Source of the DNA: DATFVB01 sp963714035
GTDB lineage: Bacteria > Acidobacteriota > Thermoanaerobaculia > UBA5066 > DATFVB01
Assembly (NCBI GenBank): GCA_963714035.1
Contig: OY970224.1
Coordinates: 682,001-746,000, forward strand
Length of the DNA stretch: 64,000 nt
Reading direction: 5' to 3'
Part shown: positions 57,290 to 64,000 of the stretch, piece by piece
Numbering within the stretch: position 1 is the first letter of the stretch
Layout of the letters: each line of letters opens with the position of its first letter
Translations under genes and position numbers: made by a program
The notes under the pieces: generated by a model
Told to the model about the DNA's origin: nothing
The model's database searches: none
What the model saw: the letters and a program-made list of their open reading frames with translations, nothing else

Positions 57290-58446
57290 CGGGAAAGACG
57301 CAGCGCTTCGGCCGGACCGACCCGGCCCGCCGAGCGCGCCGGAAGCGCGGCCGCGGCGGCCGCCGCCGCGAGCGAGAACGCGACGACGAGGATCAGGTCG
57401 AGCGGATGGAGCGCGAACGGGACGTGCGACATCAGGTACACGTCGCGGGGAAGAGGGACGAGGGCGAAACGGTCGAGCGCCCAGGCCGCCGCGGCGCCGC
57501 CGGCGGCGCCCGCAAGCGTCCCCGCGCCGCCGATCGCCGCGCCCAGCCACCAGTAGATCCGCGACAGCGACGCCCCCGGCGCGCCCAGCGTCGCGAGGAT
57601 GCCGAGATCGCGCCGTTTCTCGACGACGAGGAGCGCGAGGTTCGAGACGACGTTGAGCGAAGCGACGACCACGATGAGGAAGACCGTCACGAAGATCAGA
57701 ACCTTCTCGAGGCGGAGCGCGAACGTGAGCCCGGGATTCGACTCGGCCCACGTCCGGATCCGGACGCCGGCCCCGAGGCGCGGGACGAGAGCGGCCGCGA
57801 CGGCGCCGGCGCTCGCGGGAGAGGCGAGCCGCACGGCGAGGCCCGACACCGCGGCCGCGTCGCCGGCGAGCGTCCGCGCGTCGGAGAGCGAGAGCGCGGC
57901 CTCCGGCACCGCGCCCGACGGCGGAACGTTCGTCACGGCGGCGACCCGGAGGGAGAGCGAGACGGGGATCGCGCCGAGCGGGGAAAGCTGCGTCCGGTCG
58001 GCGACCATCCGGACCTCTCCGCCGCGCCCCGTTCCGATCTGCCCCGCGATCCCGCCGGCCAGCGAGACCTCGCCTTCGGCGACCGAAGGATCCGACCGGA
58101 AGCGGACCGGAAGCGCGCTGCGCGACCCCGGATCGGTCACCCATCCCCGGCCGTCGACGAAGGGCGAGACCGACGCGACGTCCCGCCGGCGCGCGATCTC
58201 CGCGGCGAGCGAGGCCGCGGCCGAAAGCGACGTCCCGCGCGCGGGAAGCACGACGAGATGCGGCGTATCGCGGGACAATCGCTCCCGGATCCGATCCTGG
58301 AATCCGGTGAGGAGGGCGATCGAGAGCACGAGCGCCGCGACCCCGACCGCGAGGCCTCCGAAGGCGATGGCCGAGACCACGGCGACGTGCGCGCGCTTTC
58401 GGGAAGCGGCGAGATACCGCCAGGCGATCGAGAGCTCGAGGGGCAC
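57286..58446 (-). CDS. Lipoprotein-release ABC permease LolC/LolE
   Basis: 386 residues. One N-terminal span after LSIAWRYLAASRKRAHVAVVSAIAFGGLAVGVAALV, a large periplasmic domain (about 55-255) and three C-terminal spans starting LIFVTVFLIVVVASLNVVSNLALLVVEKRRDLGILATLGA, the standard MacB/LolE plan. Only one permease gene is present, so a homodimer (LolF-like) is likely. GTG 58446 follows a TAATCT box by 7 nt. It heads an eleven-gene envelope run that ends with the PfkB kinase at 45732. Confidence 0.93.
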   Translation of the reverse strand: MPLELSIAWRYLAASRKRAHVAVVSAIAFGGLAVGVAALVLSIALLTGFQDRIRERLSRDTPHLVVLPARGTSLSAAASLAAEIARRRDVASVSPFVDGRGWVTDPGSRSALPVRFRSDPSVAEGEVSLAGGIAGQIGTGRGGEVRMVADRTQLSPLGAIPVSLSLRVAAVTNVPPSGAVPEAALSLSDARTLAGDAAAVSGLAVRLASPASAGAVAAALVPRLGAGVRIRTWAESNPGLTFALRLEKVLIFVTVFLIVVVASLNVVSNLALLVVEKRRDLGILATLGAPGASLSRIYWWLGAAIGGAGTLAGAAGGAAAAWALDRFALVPLPRDVYLMSHVPFALHPLDLILVVAFSLAAAAAAAALPARSAGRVGPAEALRLSR

Positions 58447-58453
58447 GGCCGGG

Positions 58454-58459
58454 AGATTA
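58454..58459 (-). promoter_or_regulatory. -10 box TAATCT of the lol-clpC-bam-lpx operon
   Basis: TAATCT, 7 nt before GTG 58446, no Shine-Dalgarno: predicted leaderless start of a 12.7-kb transcription unit. Confidence 0.55.
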
Positions 58460-58581
58460 CCGCAACGGACGACGCGGGAACCTCGCGCGGCGTCGGGAGC
58501 GGAGAATTCCGCGCCCCTCCCTCTCCCCGACCCGCGCGACGGCCCTTCCCCGCCCGACGAACCCTGCCGCCGCCCGGCGTC

Positions 58582-58604
58582 CCCCCGGGAATCCGACCCG
58601 GGGG
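58582..58604 (-). terminator. Terminator-type hairpin after the ACT-domain gene
   Basis: CCCCCGGG, a 7-nt loop, CCCGGGGG: an 8-bp G+C stem about 25 nt beyond the ACT gene stop. No U tract. The rest of the 182-bp spacer shows only the lol promoter. Confidence 0.45.
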
Positions 58605-58628
58605 CACAATACACGAATTTCCGCGGCG

Positions 58629-59033
58629 TCACCCGCTCGAGCCGACGACTCGCCCCTCCCGTCCGCTCCGCCGCGCCTCCGCGAGGACCTCGATCGCGCG
58701 GCCGAGAGTCTCCCGTTTCACCAGCAGGTGATCCGTGTCGAACGAGCTCACCGCGAGGACGGAGATCCCGGCCCGCGCGAGCGGACCGACGACGGAGGCG
58801 AGCACTCCCGTCGCGGTGAACGGGAACGGGCCGGAGAGCTTCAGCATCGCCCATCCCCTCTCTGCAGGCGCGTCCGGCGCAACGGCGGACGCCGAACACA
58901 CGATCGAGAGCTCGTCGGCGGTTCTCGTGATCGAAGAAAAGGGCGCCGGCCGGATCGCCCATTCGGGAACGGGGACATCGGGCTCGAGGCGCACCACCGC
59001 CCACTCGCCGGGCACGACCGTGAAATCCGGCAT
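58629..59033 (-). CDS. ACT-domain protein (ACT_7/CASTOR-like)
   Basis: 134 residues containing two ACT-like halves: EWAVVRLEPDVPVPEWAIRPAPFSSITRTADELSIVCS and MLKLSGPFPFTATGVLASVVGPLARAGISVLAVSSFDTDHLLVK. The combination matches small bacterial ACT_7 proteins. ACT domains bind amino acids; the ligand is unknown. The gene is not obviously linked to serA, which lies about 40 kb away. Confidence 0.88.
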   Translation of the reverse strand: MPDFTVVPGEWAVVRLEPDVPVPEWAIRPAPFSSITRTADELSIVCSASAVAPDAPAERGWAMLKLSGPFPFTATGVLASVVGPLARAGISVLAVSSFDTDHLLVKRETLGRAIEVLAEARRSGREGRVVGSSG

Positions 59034-59088
59034 CTTCGTCAGGACGAAACCCCCGCCTTCCTCGCTCGCGCCGGCGCGGACCGCGGTT

Positions 59089-59547
59089 TCAGCGGCCGCC
59101 CCGCAGGCGTCCGCCCTTCCATTCGTAGACGAGCTCTCCCGCTCCCGAAGGGCAGCACATCGGGTCGCCCGGACGGTACTCCCGCGTCGCCAGGACGATC
59201 TTTCCGCGCTCGACGCGGATCTCGACGGGATCGCGCTCGCCGCGCTCGCCCGCCGGCACGATCGAGGGCCGCCCTCCGCCGGAGGGGAAGCAGGCGAGGA
59301 AGCTCACGTGGCGATTGCCCCCGTTCGGGCCTTCGAGCGTGAAGAGGACGAGAAAGTCCCCCTGTCCGTCCCCGTCGACGTCATCGAGCGCGTCGTACCG
59401 CCGGAACTGGCAGTACTCCGTCATCGACCGCTCCTTCGCCCGGGCCGCGATCACGCTTTCGACTTCGGGGCTCGCCGTCCGGCACGTCGGTCCGGCCCCG
59501 GCCGGCGCCGCCCAGGCCGCGGCGAGGACTGCGCCGAGAACGGCCAT
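59089..59547 (-). CDS. Small secreted protein of unknown function
   Basis: 152 residues with a signal peptide (MAVLGAVLAAAWAAPAGAGP). The segment YDALDDVDGDGQGDFLVLF resembles a calcium-binding FG-GAP/dockerin-like DxDGDGxxD loop, and two cysteine pairs (near 22, 46, 86 and a CC near the end) suggest disulfides. It starts 5 nt past the DinB-like gene stop. No family recognised. Confidence 0.75.
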   Translation of the reverse strand: MAVLGAVLAAAWAAPAGAGPTCRTASPEVESVIAARAKERSMTEYCQFRRYDALDDVDGDGQGDFLVLFTLEGPNGGNRHVSFLACFPSGGGRPSIVPAGERGERDPVEIRVERGKIVLATREYRPGDPMCCPSGAGELVYEWKGGRLRGGR

Positions 59548-59552
59548 TCTCG

Positions 59553-60092
59553 TCAGCGGAAGTCCCGGTAGGGCTTCGGCGCCGCGTTGAAGGCCTTCGA
59601 TCCTCCGCGCGGGATCGTGAGCGTCGTCCAGCGGTCCCCCGCGAGCATCTTCGACAGGTAGACGATCTGTCCCACGTGCAGCGCGGTGTGGGTGAGCGAC
59701 CGCTGGATCGCCTGCAATGCGGTCAACTCTTCGCCCCGGATCCGCACCGACGTCGGGAGATCGTCGCCCTGCAGGGCGTCGAGGGAGGCGAAGAGCGTCT
59801 CCCATCCCGAGTTCCACGCCGCGCGGAGCGCCGCCGCGTCGTCGCCGGCGCGCGTCTCGAATTCGGCGTCGCGATCGCGGTCCGGTTTTTCGCCGTCGGT
59901 CGTGAGGAAATCGGTCCATCGCGAGCGGAGGTTGCCCGCCACGTGCTTGACGACGACGGCGAGACTGTTCGAACCGGGGGCCGGCTCGAAAGCCCATCGA
60001 TCCGGCGCCACCTGGTCGAGCGCCTTCTCCGCCAGAGCCCTGTATCGGCGAAGCTCGGCTGCGACCTCCCGGAGATACTCGACTCCGTCCAT
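59553..60092 (-). CDS. DinB-like protein (DUF1572)
   Basis: 179 residues, four-helix bundle pattern of the DinB superfamily: LREVAAELRRYRALAEKAL, SNSLAVVVKHVAGNLRSRW with a metal-site histidine, and AIQRSLTHTALHVGQIVYLSKML with two more. Family members are metal-dependent thiol transferases in some cases. A strong AAGGAGG Shine-Dalgarno precedes the ATG, unlike the leaderless starts elsewhere, which fits an internal operon gene. Confidence 0.9.
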   Translation of the reverse strand: MDGVEYLREVAAELRRYRALAEKALDQVAPDRWAFEPAPGSNSLAVVVKHVAGNLRSRWTDFLTTDGEKPDRDRDAEFETRAGDDAAALRAAWNSGWETLFASLDALQGDDLPTSVRIRGEELTALQAIQRSLTHTALHVGQIVYLSKMLAGDRWTTLTIPRGGSKAFNAAPKPYRDFR

Positions 60093-60119
60093 GCCTTCCT
60101 CCTTGACCGGAAAGCCAGT

Positions 60120-60812
60120 CTAACGCCGCCCCGCCCCGTCGACGATCGTCGCGCGCCGGATCGTTTCCAGCGCGGGATAGCGCGCCTCGAGATACGCGTT
60201 TCCTCCTTCGAAGATGGCGCCCTGATCCGTCCGCTCGCCCTGGGGACCGGCCCGCCCGTAACCGCGCAGGCGGTCGATCGCGTCCATCCCGGCGACGACC
60301 TGCCCGAACGGCGCGAATTCGCCCGTGTCGAGAGCGGGGTTGTCGGCGAGGTTCACGAAGACCTGCGTCGCCCGCGTGTTCGGCCCCTGATCCGCGAACG
60401 CGACCGCTCCGCGCGCGCACGGCCGGCCCGGCGGGTCGTCCGGAAAATAGGCGAAGCGCCACGCCTTCGCGACGGCCGGCTCTCCCGCGATCCCGAACTG
60501 GGCGATGTAGCCCGGGATCACCCGAAAGACTTTCGAGCGGTCGAAATACCCGCCCCGGACGAGGCGGTAGAGCCGGTCCGCGCCGCGCGGCGCCCAGGCC
60601 CGCGTCACCGCGACGTCGAAGCTCCCGGCGCTCGTCGAAAATCGCGCGACGAATCGGTCGGGAGCGCGCGGATCGGCCGTCGCCGGATTCGAAAGCAAAC
60701 CCCGCCCCGCGGAGCACCCGATCGCCACCGCGAGAATCGCCGCCGCCGCACCGGACCTCTTTGTCGATCGGCTCGGGGAGGCCCGGCGGAGCGCCGGAGA
60801 AACTCGGCTCAC
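60120..60812 (-). CDS. Cyclophilin-type peptidyl-prolyl isomerase, probable lipoprotein
   Basis: 230 residues. The N-terminal region ILAVAIGCSAG looks like a lipobox with cysteine near 33. The cyclophilin core shows FSTSAGSFDVAVTRAWAPRGADRLYRLVRGGYFDRSKVFRVIPGYIAQFG, VAFADQGPNTRATQVFVNLADNPALD and FAPFGQVVAGMDAIDRL. It would assist folding of exported proteins. GTG 60812 overlaps the metallo-beta-lactamase-fold gene stop as GTGA. Confidence 0.9.
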   Translation of the reverse strand: MSRVSPALRRASPSRSTKRSGAAAAILAVAIGCSAGRGLLSNPATADPRAPDRFVARFSTSAGSFDVAVTRAWAPRGADRLYRLVRGGYFDRSKVFRVIPGYIAQFGIAGEPAVAKAWRFAYFPDDPPGRPCARGAVAFADQGPNTRATQVFVNLADNPALDTGEFAPFGQVVAGMDAIDRLRGYGRAGPQGERTDQGAIFEGGNAYLEARYPALETIRRATIVDGAGRR

Positions 60813-61903
60813 TTCGTCCCCGTCCGGTCCCGAAACGCCGAATCGACGGCGGGGCCCGTCACGTACGTGTCGAAGAGGAACCCGAGATGTTTCGAGTCGC
60901 CGGCGAACTCCCGGCGGAAGGCGGCGAGATCCACTTCCTTCCGCGTCTCTTCGAGATTCCGGCCCTTGCCGACCGCCGCCGCGACCTGCGCCCCGATCGA
61001 GTCGAAGAGGTCCTCCATGCGCGAAGCCTGGGAGTCGTCGTGCAGCACCGGGCCGTGCCCGGGAACCATCATCGCCGGCCGCAGAGCGCGGAGCCTGCCC
61101 AGCGTCTTCCCCCAGTCCCCCACGTGCGACTGATCGCTGCCCACGAGCGGAATCGGAGACCCGACGAGGTCTCCGACCGCGGCGATCCTCTCCTTCGGCA
61201 GCCAGACGACCAGATCCGCGCTCGTGTGCCCGCGGCCGAGATGCCGGATCTCGATCGTCCGTTCCCCGCGGTGCAGAACCAGCGCGTCGTCGATCGTCAG
61301 TGTGGGAAGGAGAAGGGGGGCTTTCGGGACTTCCTGCATGTACCGGTCGACGAGCGCGAAATCGCTTTCGTAGCCGCGCCGCTCTTCCGGGGTCAGCGGC
61401 CCGCCCGCGGGACTCTTCCCCTGCGCGACGAGCTTCTGGATAGAGCTCACGAATTTAGGGGCGCCCTCGACCATCTCGCGGCGATTGGCCGCGCCCGTCG
61501 TGGGCAGATAGGCGCGCATCGCCGAGTGCCCGACGAGCTCAACTCCCGGAAACGCGTCCTTCCAGACGTGATCCCCCGCGATGTGGTCGTCGTGCCAGTG
61601 CGTGTGGACGACGTAGCGCACCGGTTTCGCCGTCACCCTGCGGACTTCCGCGAGGAGGTCCCGGCTCGCTTCGGGCGCGTCGACGATCACGACGTCGTCG
61701 TCGTTGACGATCACGAGGCTGTTGGCATCCACCATCAGCCCGGGGGGATCGCGGCGAATCCAGGCCCAGACGCCGTCCGCGAGCTTCTCGAGGCGCGGGG
61801 ATGTCCCTTCCGGACCGTCCGCCGCGGGCACCGCGAAGGCCGGCGCCCACGCCGACGAGCACGCGACGAGCGAAATCAGGATGCGGGCAGCGGTCTTCCT
61901 CAC
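60809..61903 (-). CDS. Exported metallo-beta-lactamase-fold hydrolase
   Basis: 364 residues with a signal peptide (about 1-24, ending AFAVP). The zinc motif HTHWHDDHIAG binds two metals, with further ligands in HLGRGHTSADLVVW and VPGHGP. The C-terminal 70 residues are helical. Subclass cannot be fixed by eye; relatives include quinoprotein-linked hydrolases and lactamases. Start GTG 61903 has GGGGAGG 6 nt upstream, so it is Shine-Dalgarno led. Confidence 0.9.
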   Translation of the reverse strand: MRKTAARILISLVACSSAWAPAFAVPAADGPEGTSPRLEKLADGVWAWIRRDPPGLMVDANSLVIVNDDDVVIVDAPEASRDLLAEVRRVTAKPVRYVVHTHWHDDHIAGDHVWKDAFPGVELVGHSAMRAYLPTTGAANRREMVEGAPKFVSSIQKLVAQGKSPAGGPLTPEERRGYESDFALVDRYMQEVPKAPLLLPTLTIDDALVLHRGERTIEIRHLGRGHTSADLVVWLPKERIAAVGDLVGSPIPLVGSDQSHVGDWGKTLGRLRALRPAMMVPGHGPVLHDDSQASRMEDLFDSIGAQVAAAVGKGRNLEETRKEVDLAAFRREFAGDSKHLGFLFDTYVTGPAVDSAFRDRTGTK

Positions 61904-62040
61904 ACCGGGCCTCCCCGACCGGGAGCTACGTCCCGGGCCGCAGAAGGTTCTCGCCGGCCGCTCGCGGCCGTGAGCGCGATCGAAGATCATCGAGACATCG
62001 ACGAGGTATCGCGAGACGTGCGGGAAGGTGCGTTCGGCCG

Positions 62041-62092
62041 CCCGGGCGGCGGCGGAGGCGTACCGGGAGCGTACGTCGAGCCGGCGCCCGGG
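62041..62092 (+). repeat. Structured intergenic hairpin, copy 2 (CGTAC-N7-GTACG tip)
   Basis: Outer stem 62041-62048 with 62085-62092 (8 bp), a mismatch, a 4-bp stem CGGC/GCCG, one bulged G, the internal GAGG/TCGA section, then the tip CGTAC, CGGGAGC loop, GTACG. Compared with copy 1 at 6405-6447, the tip is the same, the outer stem sequence differs but pairs, and a G-U pair becomes G-C. It lies in the 232-bp spacer between gap and the metallo-hydrolase gene, which otherwise shows nothing I can support. Confidence 0.5.
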
Positions 62093-62135
62093 GGGCCGGA
62101 CGCGCATGACCGTGCGTATCGCGAGACCCGCCCAT

Positions 62136-63149
62136 TCAAGCGGCCGGGCGGAGGCGCGACAGAATCTCCACCAGGTCCGCCACCCGTTCCGAGTAGCCCC
62201 ACTCGTTGTCGTACCAGGCGAGGACACGGACGTACCCGTCTCCCCCGGCGCGGGTCGAGAGGGAATCGAAAACTGCCGAATGCGGATTTCCGATGATGTC
62301 GGTCGAGACGAGGGGCGCATCGCTGTACTCGACGATCCGCGCGAGGCGCCCCATCGCGGCGTTCCGGACGGCCGCGTTCACGTCGTCGCGGGAGGGACGG
62401 CCGCGCATCCGGCAGACGAGCTCGACGATCGACCCGTCCGGGACCGGAACGCGCATCGCGATGCCGTCGATCTTCCCCGCGAGCTTCGGAAGAACCTTGC
62501 CCACCGCGCGGGCGGCTCCCGTCGAGGTCGGGATGATGTTCAGGGCGGCGGCCCGGCTGCGGCGGAGGTCCTTGTGCGCAACGTCGGCCAGCCGCTGGTC
62601 GTTCGTGTACGCGTGCACGGTCGACATGAGCCCGTCCTCGATCCCGAACGCGTCGTCGAGGATCTGCGCGATCGGCGCGAGACAGTTCGTCGTGCAGGAC
62701 GCGTTCGACACGAGCCGGTGCCCGGGACGGAGCATGTCGTCGTTGACGCCGATCACAACCATCGCGTCGATGTCGCCCTCCGGCGGAACGGTGAGGATGA
62801 CGCGTTCGGCGCCGCCGTCGAGGTGCCGGGCGATTTCCGTGCGCTTTCGGAACGCCCCCGTCGATTCGATCACGATCGAGGCGCCCCACTCCCGCCACGG
62901 GATCCTGCCCGGGTCGCGTTCGTGGGAAAGGCGGACGCGCCTTCCCGAGGCGGTCAGCGCGCCGTCCTCCGCGACGACGGCGCCCGGGTAGCGCCCCATG
63001 ACCGTGTCGTACTGGAGGAGATAGGCGAGCTGGTCGGCGTCGAACAGATCGTTGACCCCGACGACCTCGATCGAGGGCCTCCCCGCGAGGATCCGGAAAA
63101 CGGTGCGGCCGATCCGGCCGAAACCGTTGATCCCGACGCGCACCGTCAC
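62136..63149 (-). CDS. gap: Glyceraldehyde-3-phosphate dehydrogenase, type I
   Basis: 337 residues. NAD site VGINGFGRIGRTVFR, catalytic C152 in VSNASCTTNCLAP, histidine in STVHAYTNDQ, phosphate site SSTGAA-like PTSTGAARAVGKVLP, and C-terminal WYDNEWGYSERV. It performs the oxidative step of glycolysis. GTG 63149 overlaps the stop of the upstream GAPDH-like gene as GTGA, so the two proteins are made together. Confidence 0.97.
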   Translation of the reverse strand: MTVRVGINGFGRIGRTVFRILAGRPSIEVVGVNDLFDADQLAYLLQYDTVMGRYPGAVVAEDGALTASGRRVRLSHERDPGRIPWREWGASIVIESTGAFRKRTEIARHLDGGAERVILTVPPEGDIDAMVVIGVNDDMLRPGHRLVSNASCTTNCLAPIAQILDDAFGIEDGLMSTVHAYTNDQRLADVAHKDLRRSRAAALNIIPTSTGAARAVGKVLPKLAGKIDGIAMRVPVPDGSIVELVCRMRGRPSRDDVNAAVRNAAMGRLARIVEYSDAPLVSTDIIGNPHSAVFDSLSTRAGGDGYVRVLAWYDNEWGYSERVADLVEILSRLRPAA

Positions 63150-64000
63150 GCGCGCTCCCCCGCCCCGACGACGCGCGTCCCGGGCGCGTCGAGGCGCGAA
63201 AGCGCTGAAACCACTTCCGCGATGCGGACGGCGAACGCCCAGCCGGCGTCGGTCCAGGAGAGCGTTTTCGAGAGGCGCTCGCCGAGCATCATCGTCGCCG
63301 GCGCGTCGAAGACGCACGAATAATCGCTTCGGGTCACGTCGCTCGAGACGATCGGCTCCTCCTCGCAAGCGACGATCCCCTTCCAGCGGCCCGCCGCCGC
63401 CGCGCGCACCGCGTCGGCGATCGACTCCGGAGAAGCCGGACGGCTGTGCCAGCACGTGAGGTCGACGACGGAGCCGTTGGCGACCGGGACGTCGACGGCG
63501 GAGCCGGTCAGCTTTCCGGCGAGATCCGGAAAGAGGCGCTCGAGCATCGCCTCCGACCGCGACTCCTGCGGAATGATGTTCTCCGCCGCCGACCGTCCGC
63601 GGCGTTTGTCGGAGAGCGGGACGTCGGAGAGGCGGTGCGCGTTCGTGTAGGCGTGGATCGCGTCGAAGAATGCGCGCTCGATTCCGAACGCGTCCTTCAG
63701 GGTCGCGAGGATCGGCGCGATGCACGAGACGGTCCGCGAGGCGAGGTCGATCAACCGGTGCTCCGGCCTGAGCTCCTCGTCGTTCCATCCGCGGACGAAC
63801 GTGAAATCGAGCGCGTCGGCGGGCGGAGTGCAGGTGACGACTCGTCCGGCGCCGGCGGCGAGGTGAGACGCCGCTTCCGCGCGCGTCAGCGCCCGCGCCG
63901 TGCACTCGAGGACGACGTCCACCTTCGCCTCTCCCCAGGGGGGAACGTCCCCTTTCGGGAAGGGCGCCCAGAACCGGATGTCGCGGCCGCGAAAGCGAAG
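63146..64000 (-). CDS. GAPDH paralogue lacking the catalytic cysteine, 5' end cut off by window edge
   Basis: At least 284 residues, continuing beyond 64000. Homology to gap is clear along the length (CIAPILATLKDAFGIERAFFDAIHAYTNAHRLSDVPL; ENIIPQESR; LTGSAVDVPVANGSVVDLTC). The catalytic segment SNASCTTNC is replaced by DLASRTVSC, so C152 is arginine. The phosphate-binding STGAARAVGKV is replaced by ESRSEAMLERL. The HAYTN histidine is kept. It should not be an active GAPDH; a regulatory or hetero-oligomer partner, or another ligand, is inference. The reading frame is open and intact, so it is not a decayed pseudogene. Confidence 0.85.
   Translation of the reverse strand, partial: LRFRGRDIRFWAPFPKGDVPPWGEAKVDVVLECTARALTRAEAASHLAAGAGRVVTCTPPADALDFTFVRGWNDEELRPEHRLIDLASRTVSCIAPILATLKDAFGIERAFFDAIHAYTNAHRLSDVPLSDKRRGRSAAENIIPQESRSEAMLERLFPDLAGKLTGSAVDVPVANGSVVDLTCWHSRPASPESIADAVRAAAAGRWKGIVACEEEPIVSSDVTRSDYSCVFDAPATMMLGERLSKTLSWTDAGWAFAVRIAEVVSALSRLDAPGTRVVGAGERA

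Noticed and set aside
60117..60122. TAGACT as a promoter for the DinB-like gene
   Set aside because: It overlaps the stop codon of the preceding co-directional gene, and the DinB gene has a strong Shine-Dalgarno, so it is more simply an internal operon gene.

Overview
The window is a GC-rich (about 68-70% by eye), gene-dense stretch of a Gram-negative bacterial chromosome. It carries LPS and outer-membrane assembly genes (lpxA, lpxD, fabZ, bamA, ompH, lptE, lolCDE), two GWxTD-family modules fused to a third and to an acidobacterial-type VWA domain, and a chemosensory operon. GWxTD and VWFA-related proteins together point to Acidobacteriota, perhaps Thermoanaerobaculia. That placement is inference: no rRNA is present. 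I see no tRNA, rRNA, CRISPR array, prophage or complete insertion sequence.

Layout. 1-1629: a zinc-ribbon/FHA protein cut by the left edge and broken by an apparent one-base frameshift, and a cysteine desulfurase. 1640-1922: a MITE-like inverted-repeat element. 2007-6089: a 1360-residue secreted GWxTD x3 + VWA protein. 6090-6495: a gene-free convergent spacer full of palindromes. 6496-12415: phoH-pgpH-ybeY-corC-era. 12490-15182: a membrane Ser/Thr kinase and a small secreted protein. 15329-21342: a NamZ-MobB fusion, a HAD phosphatase, then serC-like, serA and ddl. 21413-31683: a PP2C phosphatase, a metalloprotease with a WbuC-like cupin, a YheT hydrolase, a DUF1206 membrane protein, a YciI-like protein, a PAS/GGDEF/EAL protein, and moaC-moaB. 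31799-37296: nadE facing leuS-lptE-rhodanese. 37331-45688: ribH-nusB-transglutaminase-cheY-cheA-cheW'-HEAT-cheR-cheB, nearly every junction overlapping. 45732-58446: an eleven-gene envelope run from lolC/E to a PfkB kinase. 58629-64000: small metabolic and secreted genes, gap, and a second GAPDH-like gene that lacks the catalytic cysteine and runs off the right edge.

How genes are expressed. Two habits recur. (i) About 23 same-strand junctions are 4-nt stop/start overlaps, most of them GTGA, implying translational coupling. (ii) Most genes that start a transcription unit have a TAnnnT-like hexamer only 5-9 nt before the start codon and no Shine-Dalgarno, which predicts leaderless mRNAs.

Most unusual sequence. 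At two overlapping junctions (metalloprotease/cupin and leuS/lptE) the 4-nt overlap opens an in-frame array of 24-bp tandem repeats. The arrays differ in sequence but share one architecture: 6-bp stem, 5-nt loop, 7-nt spacer. Substitutions fall in loops and spacers while stems are kept. A second structured family, a hairpin with a conserved CGTAC-(N7)-GTACG tip, occurs at 6405-6447 and 62041-62092 with compensatory changes.
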